The position numbers and the translations under genes are program-made. The notes below the pieces were generated by a model, which did not search any database, was not told the origin of the DNA, and saw only the letters and a list, made by a program, of their open reading frames with translations. A DNA stretch of 64,000 nucleotides. Origin: Pseudomonas hefeiensis. Its GTDB lineage: Bacteria; Pseudomonadota; Gammaproteobacteria; Pseudomonadales; Pseudomonadaceae. Positions within the stretch are counted from its first letter, which is position 1; the number at the start of each line of letters is the position of its first letter. This document shows, in pieces, positions 18,118-28,105 of this stretch. The DNA lies in assembly GCF_030687835.1 (NCBI RefSeq), contig NZ_CP117449.1:3038001-3102000 (forward strand). The letters are read 5' to 3'.

Positions 18118-19497
18118 ATGTTCGACCTGTTCCACACCCTCGGCGATCGACCCCCGCCCCTTACCCCGGCGGTGGCTGATCTCGATTGCCCGGTCGGTAC
18201 GCGCAAATTCCATACGGGGGTTGGCTCGCTTGATCTGCTCCGGGAGTTGCGCGACAGCCGTTCTAAACGGCGGCCGCTGTCCCTGGCGGTGCATCTGCCT
18301 TCGCGCTTGCGTTTGTCATCGTGTTCGCCCCTGGCGAGCGTGTGCCGGTGTGGCGAGATCGAGGGCTATCTGCAACACCTGACCTATGAAATCGGCCTGG
18401 TCGGTTGCCACTTGGGTGCAGGGCGTCGGGTCGAGGCGTTCTGCCTGACTGGCGGCACGCCGGTGATCGCCCATTTGCAGCGGCTGATGGATGATCTGCG
18501 CAAGCGCTTTGAGTTCTGTGAATACGACAGCGCCGAACACAGCATCGAGGTCGATCTGCATCACACCGACTGGTCCACCATGGGGCTGATTCGCGACCAG
18601 GGGTTTACCCACGTCAGCATCGGTGTGCCGGACATTGGTCTGGACAGCGATTTGTCCGTGGATTGCTATCAGAACCCGGCACCGATTCATTCACTGATCG
18701 ATGCGGCGCGAACCTTCGGTTTCCGTTCCATCAACATCGACCTCGGTTATGGCCATGCCTGGCAAACACCCCACAGCTTCGCGCGCAAACTGGCCACGCT
18801 GATCGAGCTGGAGCCAGACCGGCTGCAGGTGTTCGACTACGCCCATGCGCCGTATCGCTATCGTTCAAAAAAACTTCAGGCCACGGGTGCCTTCAGCAGC
18901 CAGGCCGATACAGACACCATGCGCCGGATCTGCTGCGAGCAACTGACCGGTGCGGGTTATCACTACATCGGGCTGGGGCAGTTCGTCAGGGCAGACGATG
19001 ATCTGGCCGTCGCCCAAGAGCACGGACGCCTGCATCGCAATTGCCAGGGCTTCACCCGGCGCGGTTGCTGTGACCACTTGGGTTTCGGCCTGTCGGCCAT
19101 CACCCAGATCGAACACTTGTACGTGCAGAACACCGATGACCTGCTTGAGTACTGCCGGCAGTTGGACGCCGGGCAGTTGCCTGTGTGGCGCGGCTGGCGC
19201 TGTGAGGCGCAGGACCTGCTCAGGGCCGCGGTGACCGAGCAACTTTCCTGCGACCTGGAGCTGGATATTCCGGCCATGGAGGCGCGGTTCGGGCTGGTGT
19301 TGCGCGATTATTTCGCATCCATCTGGCCACAGCTGGAGGCGTTGCGCAGCAAGGGTTTGATCGACTTGACCAGCCGTTTTATCGGCATTTTGCCCGCCGG
19401 GCGCCTGAGTGTGGATGCGATCTGCAATCTGTTCGACCCAGATCCGCACGACGCAGGCGTTTTGCCCGGCCCTTTTGACAGGTTGACCCCATCATGA
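18118..19497 (+). CDS. HemN paralogue lacking the radical-SAM cysteines
   Basis: This 459-residue protein aligns over its whole length with the HemN encoded immediately downstream. It shares LTGGTP (SAM-binding GGTP, about residue 118), SIEVDLHHTD, SINIDLGYG, FDYAHAPYRYR and GLGQFVRADDDLAVAQEHGRLHRN. The motif that holds the 4Fe-4S cluster is gone: the position of HIPFCQSLCYYCAC in HemN reads HLPSRLRLSSCSPL here. Canonical radical SAM chemistry is therefore unlikely. Its stop overlaps the hemN start (ATGA), so the two are translationally coupled, and an ANR/DNR box lies upstream. It may be a pseudoenzyme partner, heme or substrate carrier, or regulator of HemN; this is inference. Confidence 0.88.
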   Translation: MFDLFHTLGDRPPPLTPAVADLDCPVGTRKFHTGVGSLDLLRELRDSRSKRRPLSLAVHLPSRLRLSSCSPLASVCRCGEIEGYLQHLTYEIGLVGCHLGAGRRVEAFCLTGGTPVIAHLQRLMDDLRKRFEFCEYDSAEHSIEVDLHHTDWSTMGLIRDQGFTHVSIGVPDIGLDSDLSVDCYQNPAPIHSLIDAARTFGFRSINIDLGYGHAWQTPHSFARKLATLIELEPDRLQVFDYAHAPYRYRSKKLQATGAFSSQADTDTMRRICCEQLTGAGYHYIGLGQFVRADDDLAVAQEHGRLHRNCQGFTRRGCCDHLGFGLSAITQIEHLYVQNTDDLLEYCRQLDAGQLPVWRGWRCEAQDLLRAAVTEQLSCDLELDIPAMEARFGLVLRDYFASIWPQLEALRSKGLIDLTSRFIGILPAGRLSVDAICNLFDPDPHDAGVLPGPFDRLTPS

Positions 19498-20882
19498 ACG
19501 CTGCCTCCGCTTTCAATCGCGCCCTGGTCGAGAAGTACGACCGTCCGGGGCCGCGCTACACCTCCTATCCGACGGCACCGCAGTTCCATCAGGCGTTTGC
19601 CATGGATGAATACCGCCAGGCCGCCGAGCTGAGCAACCAGGCCCCGGTGCCCAAGCCCTTGTCGGTCTACATCCATATTCCGTTTTGCCAGAGCCTTTGC
19701 TACTACTGCGCGTGCAACAAAATCATTACCCGCAAGACCCATCGCGCCACTGAATACCTGACTTACCTCAAGCGCGAAATTGCCCTGCAGGCGACGTTGT
19801 TCGATCGCTCGCGCAAACTGACTCAACTGCACCTGGGCGGCGGTACACCGACCTATCTGACCCATGAGCAACTGGCCGAGCTGATGGACTGTCTGCACCA
19901 GGCGTTCGACATGGATGACAGCGATGCCCATGAGTTTTCCATCGAGGTCGATCCGCGCACTATCGATGCGCAACAGATCCAGGGGCTGCGCCAGCTGGGG
20001 TTCAATCGCCTGAGCTTCGGCGTCCAGGATTTCGATGCCCAGGTGCAGGCCGCGGTCAATCGGGTGCAGAGCGAGGCACAGGTTGTCGAGTTGGTGGAAG
20101 CCGCCCGCGTGGCGCGTTTCAAGTCCGTCAGCGTTGATCTGATCTACGGCTTGCCGCTGCAAACCATTGCCAGTTTCGATGTCACCCTGAGCAAGATCAT
20201 CGCCCTGCGTCCCGACCGGATTGCCGCCTACAGCTATGCGCATCTGCCGCAACGGGTGCGGGCGCAACGGATGATCCGGCCCGAAGACATGCCGCCGCCA
20301 GAACGCAAGCTGGAGTTGCTCGAACTGACGATCAATCGTCTGACCGAAGCCGGTTATGTCTACATCGGCATGGATCATTTTGCCTTGCCGGACGACGAGC
20401 TGGTACGCGCCCGGGCCCAGGGCACGTTGCAGCGCAACTTTCAGGGGTATTCCACCCATGCCGATTGCGATTTAATCGGGCTGGGTGTGTCCTCGATCGG
20501 TAAGGTCGGTGACAGCTATGGTCAGAACGTCAAGGAGCTTTCCCAGTATTACGCTCGCCTGGATCAAGGCCTGCTGCCAGTGCAGCGCGGCTATCGCCTG
20601 AGCGACGATGATCGGTTGCGCCGCGAGGTCATCAGCGAATTGATGTGCCATGGACGGATCGATTTCGCCCGGATCCAGATCAGTCACGGTGTGGGTTTCA
20701 ACGCGTACTTTGCCGATGCCCTGGTCCGGCTTCAGGAGCTGGTGCGCGACGGACTGCTGGAGATCCACCCCGACTCACTGGTGCTGCTGCCCCAGGGGCA
20801 ATTGATGATGCGCAACGTGGCGATGGCTTTCGACGCGTACTTGGGCGTGGACCAGACGGTGCAGTATTCGCGTACGGTTTGA
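19494..20882 (+). CDS. hemN: Oxygen-independent coproporphyrinogen III oxidase
   Basis: A 462-residue radical SAM enzyme making protoporphyrinogen IX for heme (and heme d1 precursors) without oxygen. The cluster motif HIPFCQSLCYYCACNK (about residue 58) has the CxxxCxxC plus the extra Cys, GGGTPTYL follows near 112, and the HemN C-terminal domain (RNFQGYSTHADCDLIGLG) is intact. The length matches E. coli HemN. It overlaps the upstream paralogue by 4 nt and is probably driven from the ANR/DNR boxes at 18048 and 17492. It is convergent with the UvrA2-type gene, with a 22-bp palindrome between them. Confidence 0.96.
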   Translation: MNAASAFNRALVEKYDRPGPRYTSYPTAPQFHQAFAMDEYRQAAELSNQAPVPKPLSVYIHIPFCQSLCYYCACNKIITRKTHRATEYLTYLKREIALQATLFDRSRKLTQLHLGGGTPTYLTHEQLAELMDCLHQAFDMDDSDAHEFSIEVDPRTIDAQQIQGLRQLGFNRLSFGVQDFDAQVQAAVNRVQSEAQVVELVEAARVARFKSVSVDLIYGLPLQTIASFDVTLSKIIALRPDRIAAYSYAHLPQRVRAQRMIRPEDMPPPERKLELLELTINRLTEAGYVYIGMDHFALPDDELVRARAQGTLQRNFQGYSTHADCDLIGLGVSSIGKVGDSYGQNVKELSQYYARLDQGLLPVQRGYRLSDDDRLRREVISELMCHGRIDFARIQISHGVGFNAYFADALVRLQELVRDGLLEIHPDSLVLLPQGQLMMRNVAMAFDAYLGVDQTVQYSRTV

Positions 20883-20906
20883 CGTCATGACGAGAGCTGG
20901 CCCTTC

Positions 20907-20950
20907 CCGCTGGCTGCGCAGCCAGCGGGGATAAATCCCCTTGCCACAGG
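20907..20950. repeat. Half REP element with 22-bp perfect palindrome, possible terminator
   Basis: CCGCTGGCTGCGCAGCCAGCGG (20907-20928) is a perfect palindrome, followed by the GATAAATCCCC...CCACAGG end of the second REP family. It lies between convergent hemN and uvrA2-like genes and could stop transcription from both sides. Confidence 0.6.
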
Positions 20951-20973
20951 GAGTGCGCCAGGCAGGTCGCACT

Positions 20974-23625
20974 TCAATTTCCGGGTTGCAGCACTCTGCC
21001 CAGAAAGGCCGCCGTTCGACTTTCCTGACATTCGGCGACCTTCGCCGGAGCCCCGCATACCACGACTTTTCCGCCTTGGTTCCCAGCGCCCGGGCCGATG
21101 TCGATGACCCAATCACTCTGCGCAACTACGCGCATGTCATGTTCCACCACAACCACGCTGTGGCCTTCATCCACCAGGCGATTCAACTGCACCAGCAAGC
21201 GATCCACGTCCTGGGGATGCAAGCCGTTGGTTGGCTCATCCAGCACGTACAAGGTGGCGCCCCGGGCTTTGCGTTGCAGCTCGGTCGCCAGTTTGATGCG
21301 CTGGGCCTCGCCGCCGGACAGTTCCGTGGCCGGTTGGCCCAAACGCAGGTAACCCAGCCCGATATCCTGCAGCACTTGCAGTGAGCGCTTGGCCGATGCC
21401 TGCTCGGCAAACACCTCAAGCGCCTGGTTCACGGTCAGTTGCAACACCTGAGCAATGTTCAGCCCCTGCCAGTTCACTTCAAGGGTCTGGGGGTTGTAGC
21501 GATCCCCGTGGCACGTGGGGCAGGGTGCATACACGCTGGGCATGAACAACAACTCGACGCTGACGAAGCCCTCGCCCTCGCAGGTTTCGCAACGGCCTTT
21601 GGCGACGTTGAAGGAGAACTGTCCGGCATCGAAACCCAGTTCCCGCGCCTGCGGCGTGGCGGCGAACAATTTACGTACGTGATCGAACAGCCCGGTGTAG
21701 GTGGCGAGGTTGGAGCGCGGGGTGCGGCCGATGGGTTTCTGGTCCACCTGGACCAGTCGCTTGACCGCCTCGAGCCCGGCGGTGACGTGGCCACTGCTGG
21801 TTTGCAGCGGTTCATCCTCCAGGCTTTGTTCATCGGCTTCGGCGTTGTGGCTGGCCTGGCCCAGATGGCTGCCCACCAAGTCCAGCAGGGCCTGGCTGAC
21901 CAGGCTGGATTTACCCGAGCCGGAAATGCCGGTCACAGCGCTGAAGCAACCCAGGGGAAAGGCGGCGCTCAGGTTATCCAGATTGTTGCGGGTGATGCCT
22001 TCCAGGCGCAACCAGTCCTTGGGTGTCCGAGGCGTACGCCCCGTAGCGCTGTCCTCGGCAAACAGGTAGGCACGGGTGCGTGACTCCGGTACCTGCCGCA
22101 GGCCGGCGGGTGGGCCGCTGTAGAGGATTTTCCCGCCTTGTTCACCCGCGTCGGGGCCGACGTCGATGAGCCAGTCGGCGCGGCGCATGGTGTCCAGGTC
22201 GTGTTCGACCACAAACACTGAATTACCCGAGGCCTTGAGGCGTTGCAGGGCCTGGAACAGCGCTTCGCTGTCGGCCGGGTGCAGGCCGGCAGAGGGTTCA
22301 TCCAGCACATAGATCACGCCGAACAGCTGGGAGTTGAGCTGGGTTGCCAGGCGCAGGCGTTGCAGCTCGCCGGAAGACAGCGTCGGTGTGCTGCGCTCCA
22401 TGGCCAGGTAGCCGAGGCCCAGATCGATGAGGGTGACGATGCGCTCCAGCAATTCAGTGGCGATGCGTTGGGCGGCCAGGCGTTTTTCCAGGGAAAGATT
22501 GTGGGTGTGGCGTGCATCAGGCCCACCGGCGTGGGGATTTTCACCGCGGGCGGCGCGTTGCTCGCGGGCCTCTCGGGTTTGCTGGTGGGTGAGGGTTGTT
22601 CCCGGTTCCTCGGCTTGTGCCAGATAAGCGGGGGCGGCAACGCCCTTGAGCACCTCGGCCAGCTCCAGCAACGGCAGGTGGGACAGTTCGGCGATGTCCA
22701 GGCCGGCGAAGGTCACCGTCAGCGCCTGGCGCTTGAGGCGTTTACCCTCGCACACCGGGCAAGGGCTGGCGCGCATGTATTGCGCCACGCGTTTGCGCAT
22801 CTGGGCGCTTTGGGAGTGCATGAACGTGTGCAGCAGGTAGCGTCGGGCGCCACTGAACGTGCCTTGATAGCTGGGTTCGAGTTTGCGCTTGAGGGCCGTG
22901 CGGGTCTGGGCCGGGGTGAGCCCGGCGTACACCGGGACGGTTGGGGTTTCTTCGGTGAAGAGAATCCAGTCACGCTGCTTTTTCGGCAGGTCGCGCCAGG
23001 GGATGTCGACGTCATAACCCAGGGTCACCAGGATGTCCCGCAGGTTCTGGCCCTGCCAGGCCATGGGCCAGGCCGCCACGGCGCGCTCGCGGATGGTCAG
23101 CGAAGGGTCCGGCACCATGGACGCTTCGGTCACTTCATAGACCCGACCCAGGCCATGGCATTGCTGGCAGGCGCCCTGAGGCGTGTTGGGCGAAAAATCC
23201 TCGGCGTAGAGCATGGGTTGCTCGGCCGGGTAGCTCCCGGCCCGGGAGTAGAGCATGCGGATCAGGCTCGACAAGGTGGTGACGCTGCCTACCGAGGAGC
23301 GTGCGCTGGGGGTGCCGCGCTGTTGTTGCAAGGCCACCGCTGGCGGCAGGCCTTCGATGCTGTCCACGTCCGGCACGCCCACCTGGTCGATCAGGCGTCG
23401 GGCATAGGGTGCGACGGACTCGAAATAGCGGCGCTGGGCTTCGGCATAAAGCGTGGAAAAGGCCAGCGACGACTTGCCCGACCCCGACACGCCAGTGAAT
23501 ACCACCAGGGCATCGCGGGGGATGTCGACGTCGACATTTTTGAGATTGTGTTCGCGGGCGCCACGCACCCGGACGAAGCCGGTGTTTTCAGGCAATGGGG
23601 CGGTGGGAGCGGAGCGTTGGGGCAT
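20974..23625 (-). CDS. UvrA-like excinuclease ATPase, short UvrA2 type
   Basis: An 883-residue double-ABC ATPase. The first module has Walker [10 protein letters not shown] (about residue 44) and signature [12 protein letters not shown]. The second has GISGSGKSS (about 567) and [12 protein letters not shown]. Zinc-finger pairs CQQC...CPVC and CETC...CPTC are present. It is about 60 residues shorter than canonical UvrA, in line with UvrA2 proteins that lack the UvrB-binding region. It probably recognises DNA damage or confers drug tolerance; it is unlikely to be the cell's main UvrA. Its location beside nos looks incidental. It is divergent from nosR by 313 bp. Confidence 0.85.
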   Translation of the reverse strand: MPQRSAPTAPLPENTGFVRVRGAREHNLKNVDVDIPRDALVVFTGVSGSGKSSLAFSTLYAEAQRRYFESVAPYARRLIDQVGVPDVDSIEGLPPAVALQQQRGTPSARSSVGSVTTLSSLIRMLYSRAGSYPAEQPMLYAEDFSPNTPQGACQQCHGLGRVYEVTEASMVPDPSLTIRERAVAAWPMAWQGQNLRDILVTLGYDVDIPWRDLPKKQRDWILFTEETPTVPVYAGLTPAQTRTALKRKLEPSYQGTFSGARRYLLHTFMHSQSAQMRKRVAQYMRASPCPVCEGKRLKRQALTVTFAGLDIAELSHLPLLELAEVLKGVAAPAYLAQAEEPGTTLTHQQTREAREQRAARGENPHAGGPDARHTHNLSLEKRLAAQRIATELLERIVTLIDLGLGYLAMERSTPTLSSGELQRLRLATQLNSQLFGVIYVLDEPSAGLHPADSEALFQALQRLKASGNSVFVVEHDLDTMRRADWLIDVGPDAGEQGGKILYSGPPAGLRQVPESRTRAYLFAEDSATGRTPRTPKDWLRLEGITRNNLDNLSAAFPLGCFSAVTGISGSGKSSLVSQALLDLVGSHLGQASHNAEADEQSLEDEPLQTSSGHVTAGLEAVKRLVQVDQKPIGRTPRSNLATYTGLFDHVRKLFAATPQARELGFDAGQFSFNVAKGRCETCEGEGFVSVELLFMPSVYAPCPTCHGDRYNPQTLEVNWQGLNIAQVLQLTVNQALEVFAEQASAKRSLQVLQDIGLGYLRLGQPATELSGGEAQRIKLATELQRKARGATLYVLDEPTNGLHPQDVDRLLVQLNRLVDEGHSVVVVEHDMRVVAQSDWVIDIGPGAGNQGGKVVVCGAPAKVAECQESRTAAFLGRVLQPGN

Positions 23626-23860
23626 GGAGCGTTCCTTGGTGTGCGTTTGCGTAGCGCATTGAGGCTTTACTTGCGAAACGGCGGCACGGGGAGAATGGCG
23701 CCTGAGTCACCGCGCTGACAAGTATCCGACCGGGTTGATTGACGCTCGTGCAATAAAAATGCGCCGGAACAGACCCGCAGAAGCGCTGCTCCACGGTGGT
23801 GATCTTCACTGGCTCCAGCGTCGAACTGCTTTTGTGTTGGTCGCGGCAAATTTTCCCAAG

Positions 23861-23874
23861 TTGATTTCAATCAA
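23861..23874. promoter_or_regulatory. ANR/DNR box of the nos operon
   Basis: TTGATTTCAATCAA is a perfect TTGAT-N4-ATCAA palindrome, 65 nt before the nosR ATG. The remaining 23626-23938 gap shows no gene. Confidence 0.9.
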
Positions 23875-23938
23875 GGGCCGAGCATGGGCGCGGCCCCTAC
23901 CATGAGCGCCAAGTTCCTGTCCCCAAGACCTGGCGTCC

Positions 23939-26107
23939 ATGACCCGTCCTTTTGTGATATTGCCCCCATCCCGTTTCTGGCTTTATGGACTGTCGGTTCT
24001 ACTGCTTTTGTTCACCAGCCTTGCCCAGGCCAGGGACTACGGTGACACCCCGCAACAGCGCATCCACCACGTCCTGAAACAGACCGACGCGATCTCCGAA
24101 CCCGAAGGGCCGTACAAGGTGCGCAGGCTGTCCGCTGCCGGCAAGGTTCTGGGATACGTGTTTCAAAGCCTCGACGTTGTGGACATTCCCGCTTACTCGG
24201 GCAAGCCCATCAACGTCCAGGTGATCCTCGACCCGGCTGGTGTGATCCTCGATGCTTTTGTGCTTGAACACCACGAACCGATTCTGCTGATCGGTATTGC
24301 CGAAGAAAAGCTCCACGCTTTTAGCGCCCGCTACAGCGGCATCAAGGTCAACCAACGGGTGGTGGTGGGGCACTCCAGTGACCCGAATGCGGTGACGGTG
24401 GATGCAATTGCCGGCGCCACCGTGACGGCGATGGTGGTCAATGAGGTCATCATGCGCGCCGCTCACGATGTCGCGGTCTCCCTGGAACTGGTCAAGGGTG
24501 ACGCGGGGCTGGCGGTGGCGCCGGCCCGGGTGCGTGAAGACCTTTACGAACCCGCCGACTGGACGACCTTGACCGGTAACGGCGCGGTGCGTCGCCTGCA
24601 CCTGACCCGCGGCCAGGCGGACGCTTCCTTCAAGGGGACCGAGGCCGAGGGAGTGGAGGCCGCCAGCGCCGAGCAAGCAGACGCCACCTTCATCGACCTG
24701 TACGTCACCCATCTGAACCCGCCCACCATCGGCCGCAACCTGCTGGGCGAGGCGCAATACCGCACGCTGATGGCCGAGCTCAAGCCCGGCGAGCAGGCCA
24801 TCGCCGTGATGGGCAGCGGTCGCTATTCCTTCAAGGGTTCGGGGTATGTGCGCGGCGGCATTTTCGATCGCGTGCAGGTGCGTCAGTTCGGCGATGCCAT
24901 CAGCTTTCGCGACCTGGACTTCCAGCGTCTGGACGATGTGGCGGCCGCGGACATGCCGGAGTTCGACGAGATGGCGATCTTCATCGTCCGCGCCGCCCAC
25001 CGTTTCGACCCGGGTTCGCCCTGGAGCCTGGAACTGCTGGTGCGTCGTCAGACCGGGCCTGTCAGCGGCACCTTCAGCAGCTTCGAACTGACTTATCAAT
25101 TGCCCGAGCCTTATCTGGAAAGGCCATTGCCGACGGCTGAGCAGTTGGCGGCGGCCGAAGAGGCCAGCCGACCGATGTGGTTGACCCTCTGGTACCAGAA
25201 AAGCCTCGAGATCACCGTACTGGGTGTGGCCCTGCTGGTGCTCACGGCGATCCTGTTCCTGCAGGATGCGCTGGCCCGGCGACCGAAACTGCTGCACTGG
25301 CTGCGTCGCGGCTACCTGATGTTCACCGTGGTGTTTCTTGGGGGTTATGCATTGGCCCAGTTGTCGGTGGTCAATGTGCTGACCTTCGTTCACGCCCTGT
25401 TCGAAGGCTTTCGTTGGGAACTGTTCCTCACCGACCCGCTGATTTTCATCCTCTGGGTGTTCACCGCCGCCAGCATTCTGCTGTGGGGGCGTGGGGTGTT
25501 CTGCGGCTGGTTGTGTCCGTTCGGTGCGCTGCAGGAGTTGCTCAACGAACTGGCGCGCAAGCTGAAAGTGCCGCAGTACGAGCTGCCGTTCGCCGTCCAC
25601 GAGCGACTCTGGGCAATCAAATACATCATTTTGCTGGTGCTGTTCGGCATCTCGCTGGAGTCGATGTCCAGCGCCGAACGGTTGGCCGAGGTGGAACCCT
25701 TCAAGACCGCCATCACCCTCAGGTTCGACCGTCAGTGGTGGTTCGTGGCGTATGCGCTGGGTCTGCTGGTGATCAACCTGTTCACCCGCAAAGTCTATTG
25801 CCGCTACATCTGCCCGCTGGGTGCCGCCCTGGCGATGCCGACCCGGCTGCGGCTGTTTGACTGGCTCAAGCGCCGCAAGGAATGTGGCAACCCCTGCCAG
25901 CTGTGCGCCAAGGAATGCGAGATCCAGGCGATTCACCCCGATGGCCGGATCAACGCCAACGAATGTCACTACTGCCTCGATTGCCAGATGACCTGGCACA
26001 ACGAAAACAAATGCCCGCCACTGATCAACAAGCGCAAAAAGCGCGGTAAGGCGAGCGCGACCGAAGCGCAACTGATTCCCGTGGTGCAGGTGAACCCGGC
26101 GCCTTGA
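23939..26107 (+). CDS. nosR: NosR, membrane flavoprotein and FeS electron donor for nitrous oxide reductase
   Basis: A 722-residue protein with an N-terminal signal or anchor, then a periplasmic FMN-binding domain (residues ~90-400; GATVTA near 160 suits covalent flavin attachment). Several membrane helices follow (~410-640), with CGWLCPFG (about 521) and CRYICPLG (about 620) as the two CxxxCP motifs. A cytoplasmic polyferredoxin tail has two Cys clusters (CGNPCQLCAKEC and CHYCLDCQ). It is the first gene of nosRZDFYL, behind a perfect ANR/DNR box. NosR is needed for nosZ expression and for electron transfer to NosZ. Confidence 0.97.
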   Translation: MTRPFVILPPSRFWLYGLSVLLLLFTSLAQARDYGDTPQQRIHHVLKQTDAISEPEGPYKVRRLSAAGKVLGYVFQSLDVVDIPAYSGKPINVQVILDPAGVILDAFVLEHHEPILLIGIAEEKLHAFSARYSGIKVNQRVVVGHSSDPNAVTVDAIAGATVTAMVVNEVIMRAAHDVAVSLELVKGDAGLAVAPARVREDLYEPADWTTLTGNGAVRRLHLTRGQADASFKGTEAEGVEAASAEQADATFIDLYVTHLNPPTIGRNLLGEAQYRTLMAELKPGEQAIAVMGSGRYSFKGSGYVRGGIFDRVQVRQFGDAISFRDLDFQRLDDVAAADMPEFDEMAIFIVRAAHRFDPGSPWSLELLVRRQTGPVSGTFSSFELTYQLPEPYLERPLPTAEQLAAAEEASRPMWLTLWYQKSLEITVLGVALLVLTAILFLQDALARRPKLLHWLRRGYLMFTVVFLGGYALAQLSVVNVLTFVHALFEGFRWELFLTDPLIFILWVFTAASILLWGRGVFCGWLCPFGALQELLNELARKLKVPQYELPFAVHERLWAIKYIILLVLFGISLESMSSAERLAEVEPFKTAITLRFDRQWWFVAYALGLLVINLFTRKVYCRYICPLGAALAMPTRLRLFDWLKRRKECGNPCQLCAKECEIQAIHPDGRINANECHYCLDCQMTWHNENKCPPLINKRKKRGKASATEAQLIPVVQVNPAP

Positions 26108-26159
26108 GACCCCGAATGTCCTGTCCCTTGACCCTTTCATTCTTCATGGAGCACACAGC

Positions 26160-28079
26160 ATGAGCGATAAAAAAACCGAAACCAGCGGCGCGGTCGAAGA
26201 ACCCAGGGGCGTCAGCCGTCGAGGCTTTTTGGGCACAAGTGCGGTGACCGGCGCGGTGCTGGCCGGCGCCACGGCGTTGGGTGGCGCGGTGTTCAGCCGT
26301 GAGTCCTGGGCCGCAGCGGCCAAGGAAGCCAAGTCCAAAGTGCACGTCGGCCCCGGCGAGCTGGACGACTATTACGGTTTCTGGAGCGGCGGCCACCAGG
26401 GCGAGGTGAGGGTGCTGGGTGTGCCGTCGATGCGCGAGCTGATGCGTATTCCGGTGTTCAACGTCGACTCGGCCACCGGTTGGGGGCTGACCAACGAAAG
26501 CAAGCGCATCCTGGGTGACAGCGCCAAGTACCAGAACGGCGACTGCCATCACCCGCACATCTCCATGACCGATGGCAAATACGACGGCAAATACCTGTTC
26601 ATCAACGACAAGGCCAATTCCCGGGTCGCGCGCATTCGCCTGGACATCATGAAGTGCGACAAGATTCTCACCGTGCCCAACGTACAGGCGATTCATGGCC
26701 TGCGCCTGCAAAAGGTGCCGTACACCAAGTACGTGTTCGCTAACGCCGAATTTGTCATCCCGCACCCCAATGACGGTCGCACGTTCGACCTGCAAGACAA
26801 GAACAGCTACACGATGTTTAACGCCATCGACGCCGAAAAAATGGAAATGGCCTTCCAGGTGATCGTCGACGGCAATCTGGACAACTCCGACGCCGACTAC
26901 ACCGGCAAGTACGCCGCCAGCACCTGCTATAACTCCGAGAAGGCCTACGACCTGGGCGGCATGATGCGCAACGAGCGCGACTGGGTGGTGGTGTTCAACA
27001 TCCCGCGCATCGAAGCGGCGATCAAGGCCGGCAAGTTCATTACCCTGGACGGCTCCAAGGTGCCGGTGGTCGATGGTCGTAAAACCGATGGCAAGGACAG
27101 CGCGTTCACCCGCTACATTCCGGTGCCGAAGAACCCTCATGGGCTCAATACCTCACCGGATGGGAAATACTTCATTGCTAATGGCAAGCTGTCGCCCACC
27201 GTTTCGATGATCGCCATTGACCGGCTGGATGACCTGTTCGACGACCGCTACAAAGACCCGCGCGAGGTGATCATCGCTGAACCGGAATTGGGCCTGGGGC
27301 CGTTGCACACCACCTACGACGGGCGCGGCAATGCCTACACCACCTTGTTTATCGACAGTCAGGTGGTGAAGTGGAACATGGACGAGGCCATCCGCGCCTA
27401 CAAGGGCGAGAAGGTCAACTACATCAAGCAAAAGCTCGATGTGCAGTACCAACCCGGTCACAACCACGCGTCCCTGACCGAAACCAGCGAGGCGGACGGC
27501 AAATGGCTGGTGGTCTTGTGCAAGTTCTCCAAGGACCGCTTCCTGCCCACCGGTCCGTTGCACCCGGAAAACGACCAGTTGATCGACATCTCCGGCGAAG
27601 AAATGAAGCTGGTACACGATGGCCCGGCCTTTGCCGAACCCCATGACTGCATCCTCGCCCGGCGTGACCAGATCAAGACCCAGAAGATCTGGAGCCGCAC
27701 CGATCCGTACTTCGCCGACACCGTGGTCTTGGCCAAAAAGGATGGCATCAACCTGGAGACCGACAACAAGGTCATCCGTGACGGTAACAAGGTTCGGGTC
27801 TACATGACCTCGATGGCACCGGCCTATGGCCTGACGGAGTTCACCGTCAAGCAAGGCAACGAGGTGACGGTGACGATCACCAACATCGACCAGATCGAAG
27901 ACGTCTCCCACGGCTTTGTCATGACCAACCACGGCGTGAGCATGGAGATCAGCCCGCAACAGACCTCGTCCATCACCTTCATCGCCGACAAGGCCGGTTT
28001 GCATTGGTACTACTGCAGCTGGTTCTGCCACGCCCTGCACATGGAAATGGTCGGGCGCATGCTGGTTGAAAAGGCCTGA
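26160..28079 (+). CDS. nosZ: Nitrous-oxide reductase
   Basis: A 639-residue periplasmic multicopper enzyme reducing N2O to N2. A Tat signal (SRRGFLGTSAV) covers residues ~18-55, so this is the clade I, folded-export type. A seven-bladed propeller carries the CuZ His residues, including DCHHPH near 128 and HGLR near 180. The C-terminal cupredoxin has the CuA loop CSWFCHALHMEM at about 619-630. It follows nosR by 52 nt, and nosD follows by 26 nt. It is a complete enzyme. Confidence 0.98.
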   Translation: MSDKKTETSGAVEEPRGVSRRGFLGTSAVTGAVLAGATALGGAVFSRESWAAAAKEAKSKVHVGPGELDDYYGFWSGGHQGEVRVLGVPSMRELMRIPVFNVDSATGWGLTNESKRILGDSAKYQNGDCHHPHISMTDGKYDGKYLFINDKANSRVARIRLDIMKCDKILTVPNVQAIHGLRLQKVPYTKYVFANAEFVIPHPNDGRTFDLQDKNSYTMFNAIDAEKMEMAFQVIVDGNLDNSDADYTGKYAASTCYNSEKAYDLGGMMRNERDWVVVFNIPRIEAAIKAGKFITLDGSKVPVVDGRKTDGKDSAFTRYIPVPKNPHGLNTSPDGKYFIANGKLSPTVSMIAIDRLDDLFDDRYKDPREVIIAEPELGLGPLHTTYDGRGNAYTTLFIDSQVVKWNMDEAIRAYKGEKVNYIKQKLDVQYQPGHNHASLTETSEADGKWLVVLCKFSKDRFLPTGPLHPENDQLIDISGEEMKLVHDGPAFAEPHDCILARRDQIKTQKIWSRTDPYFADTVVLAKKDGINLETDNKVIRDGNKVRVYMTSMAPAYGLTEFTVKQGNEVTVTITNIDQIEDVSHGFVMTNHGVSMEISPQQTSSITFIADKAGLHWYYCSWFCHALHMEMVGRMLVEKA

Positions 28080-28105
28080 GTCGGCTCATCGAGGAGACAG
28101 GTTCA

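Noticed and set aside
23999..26140. 713-codon open frame antisense to nosR
   Set aside because: It is a shadow of nosR, whose FeS and flavin motifs are unmistakable.
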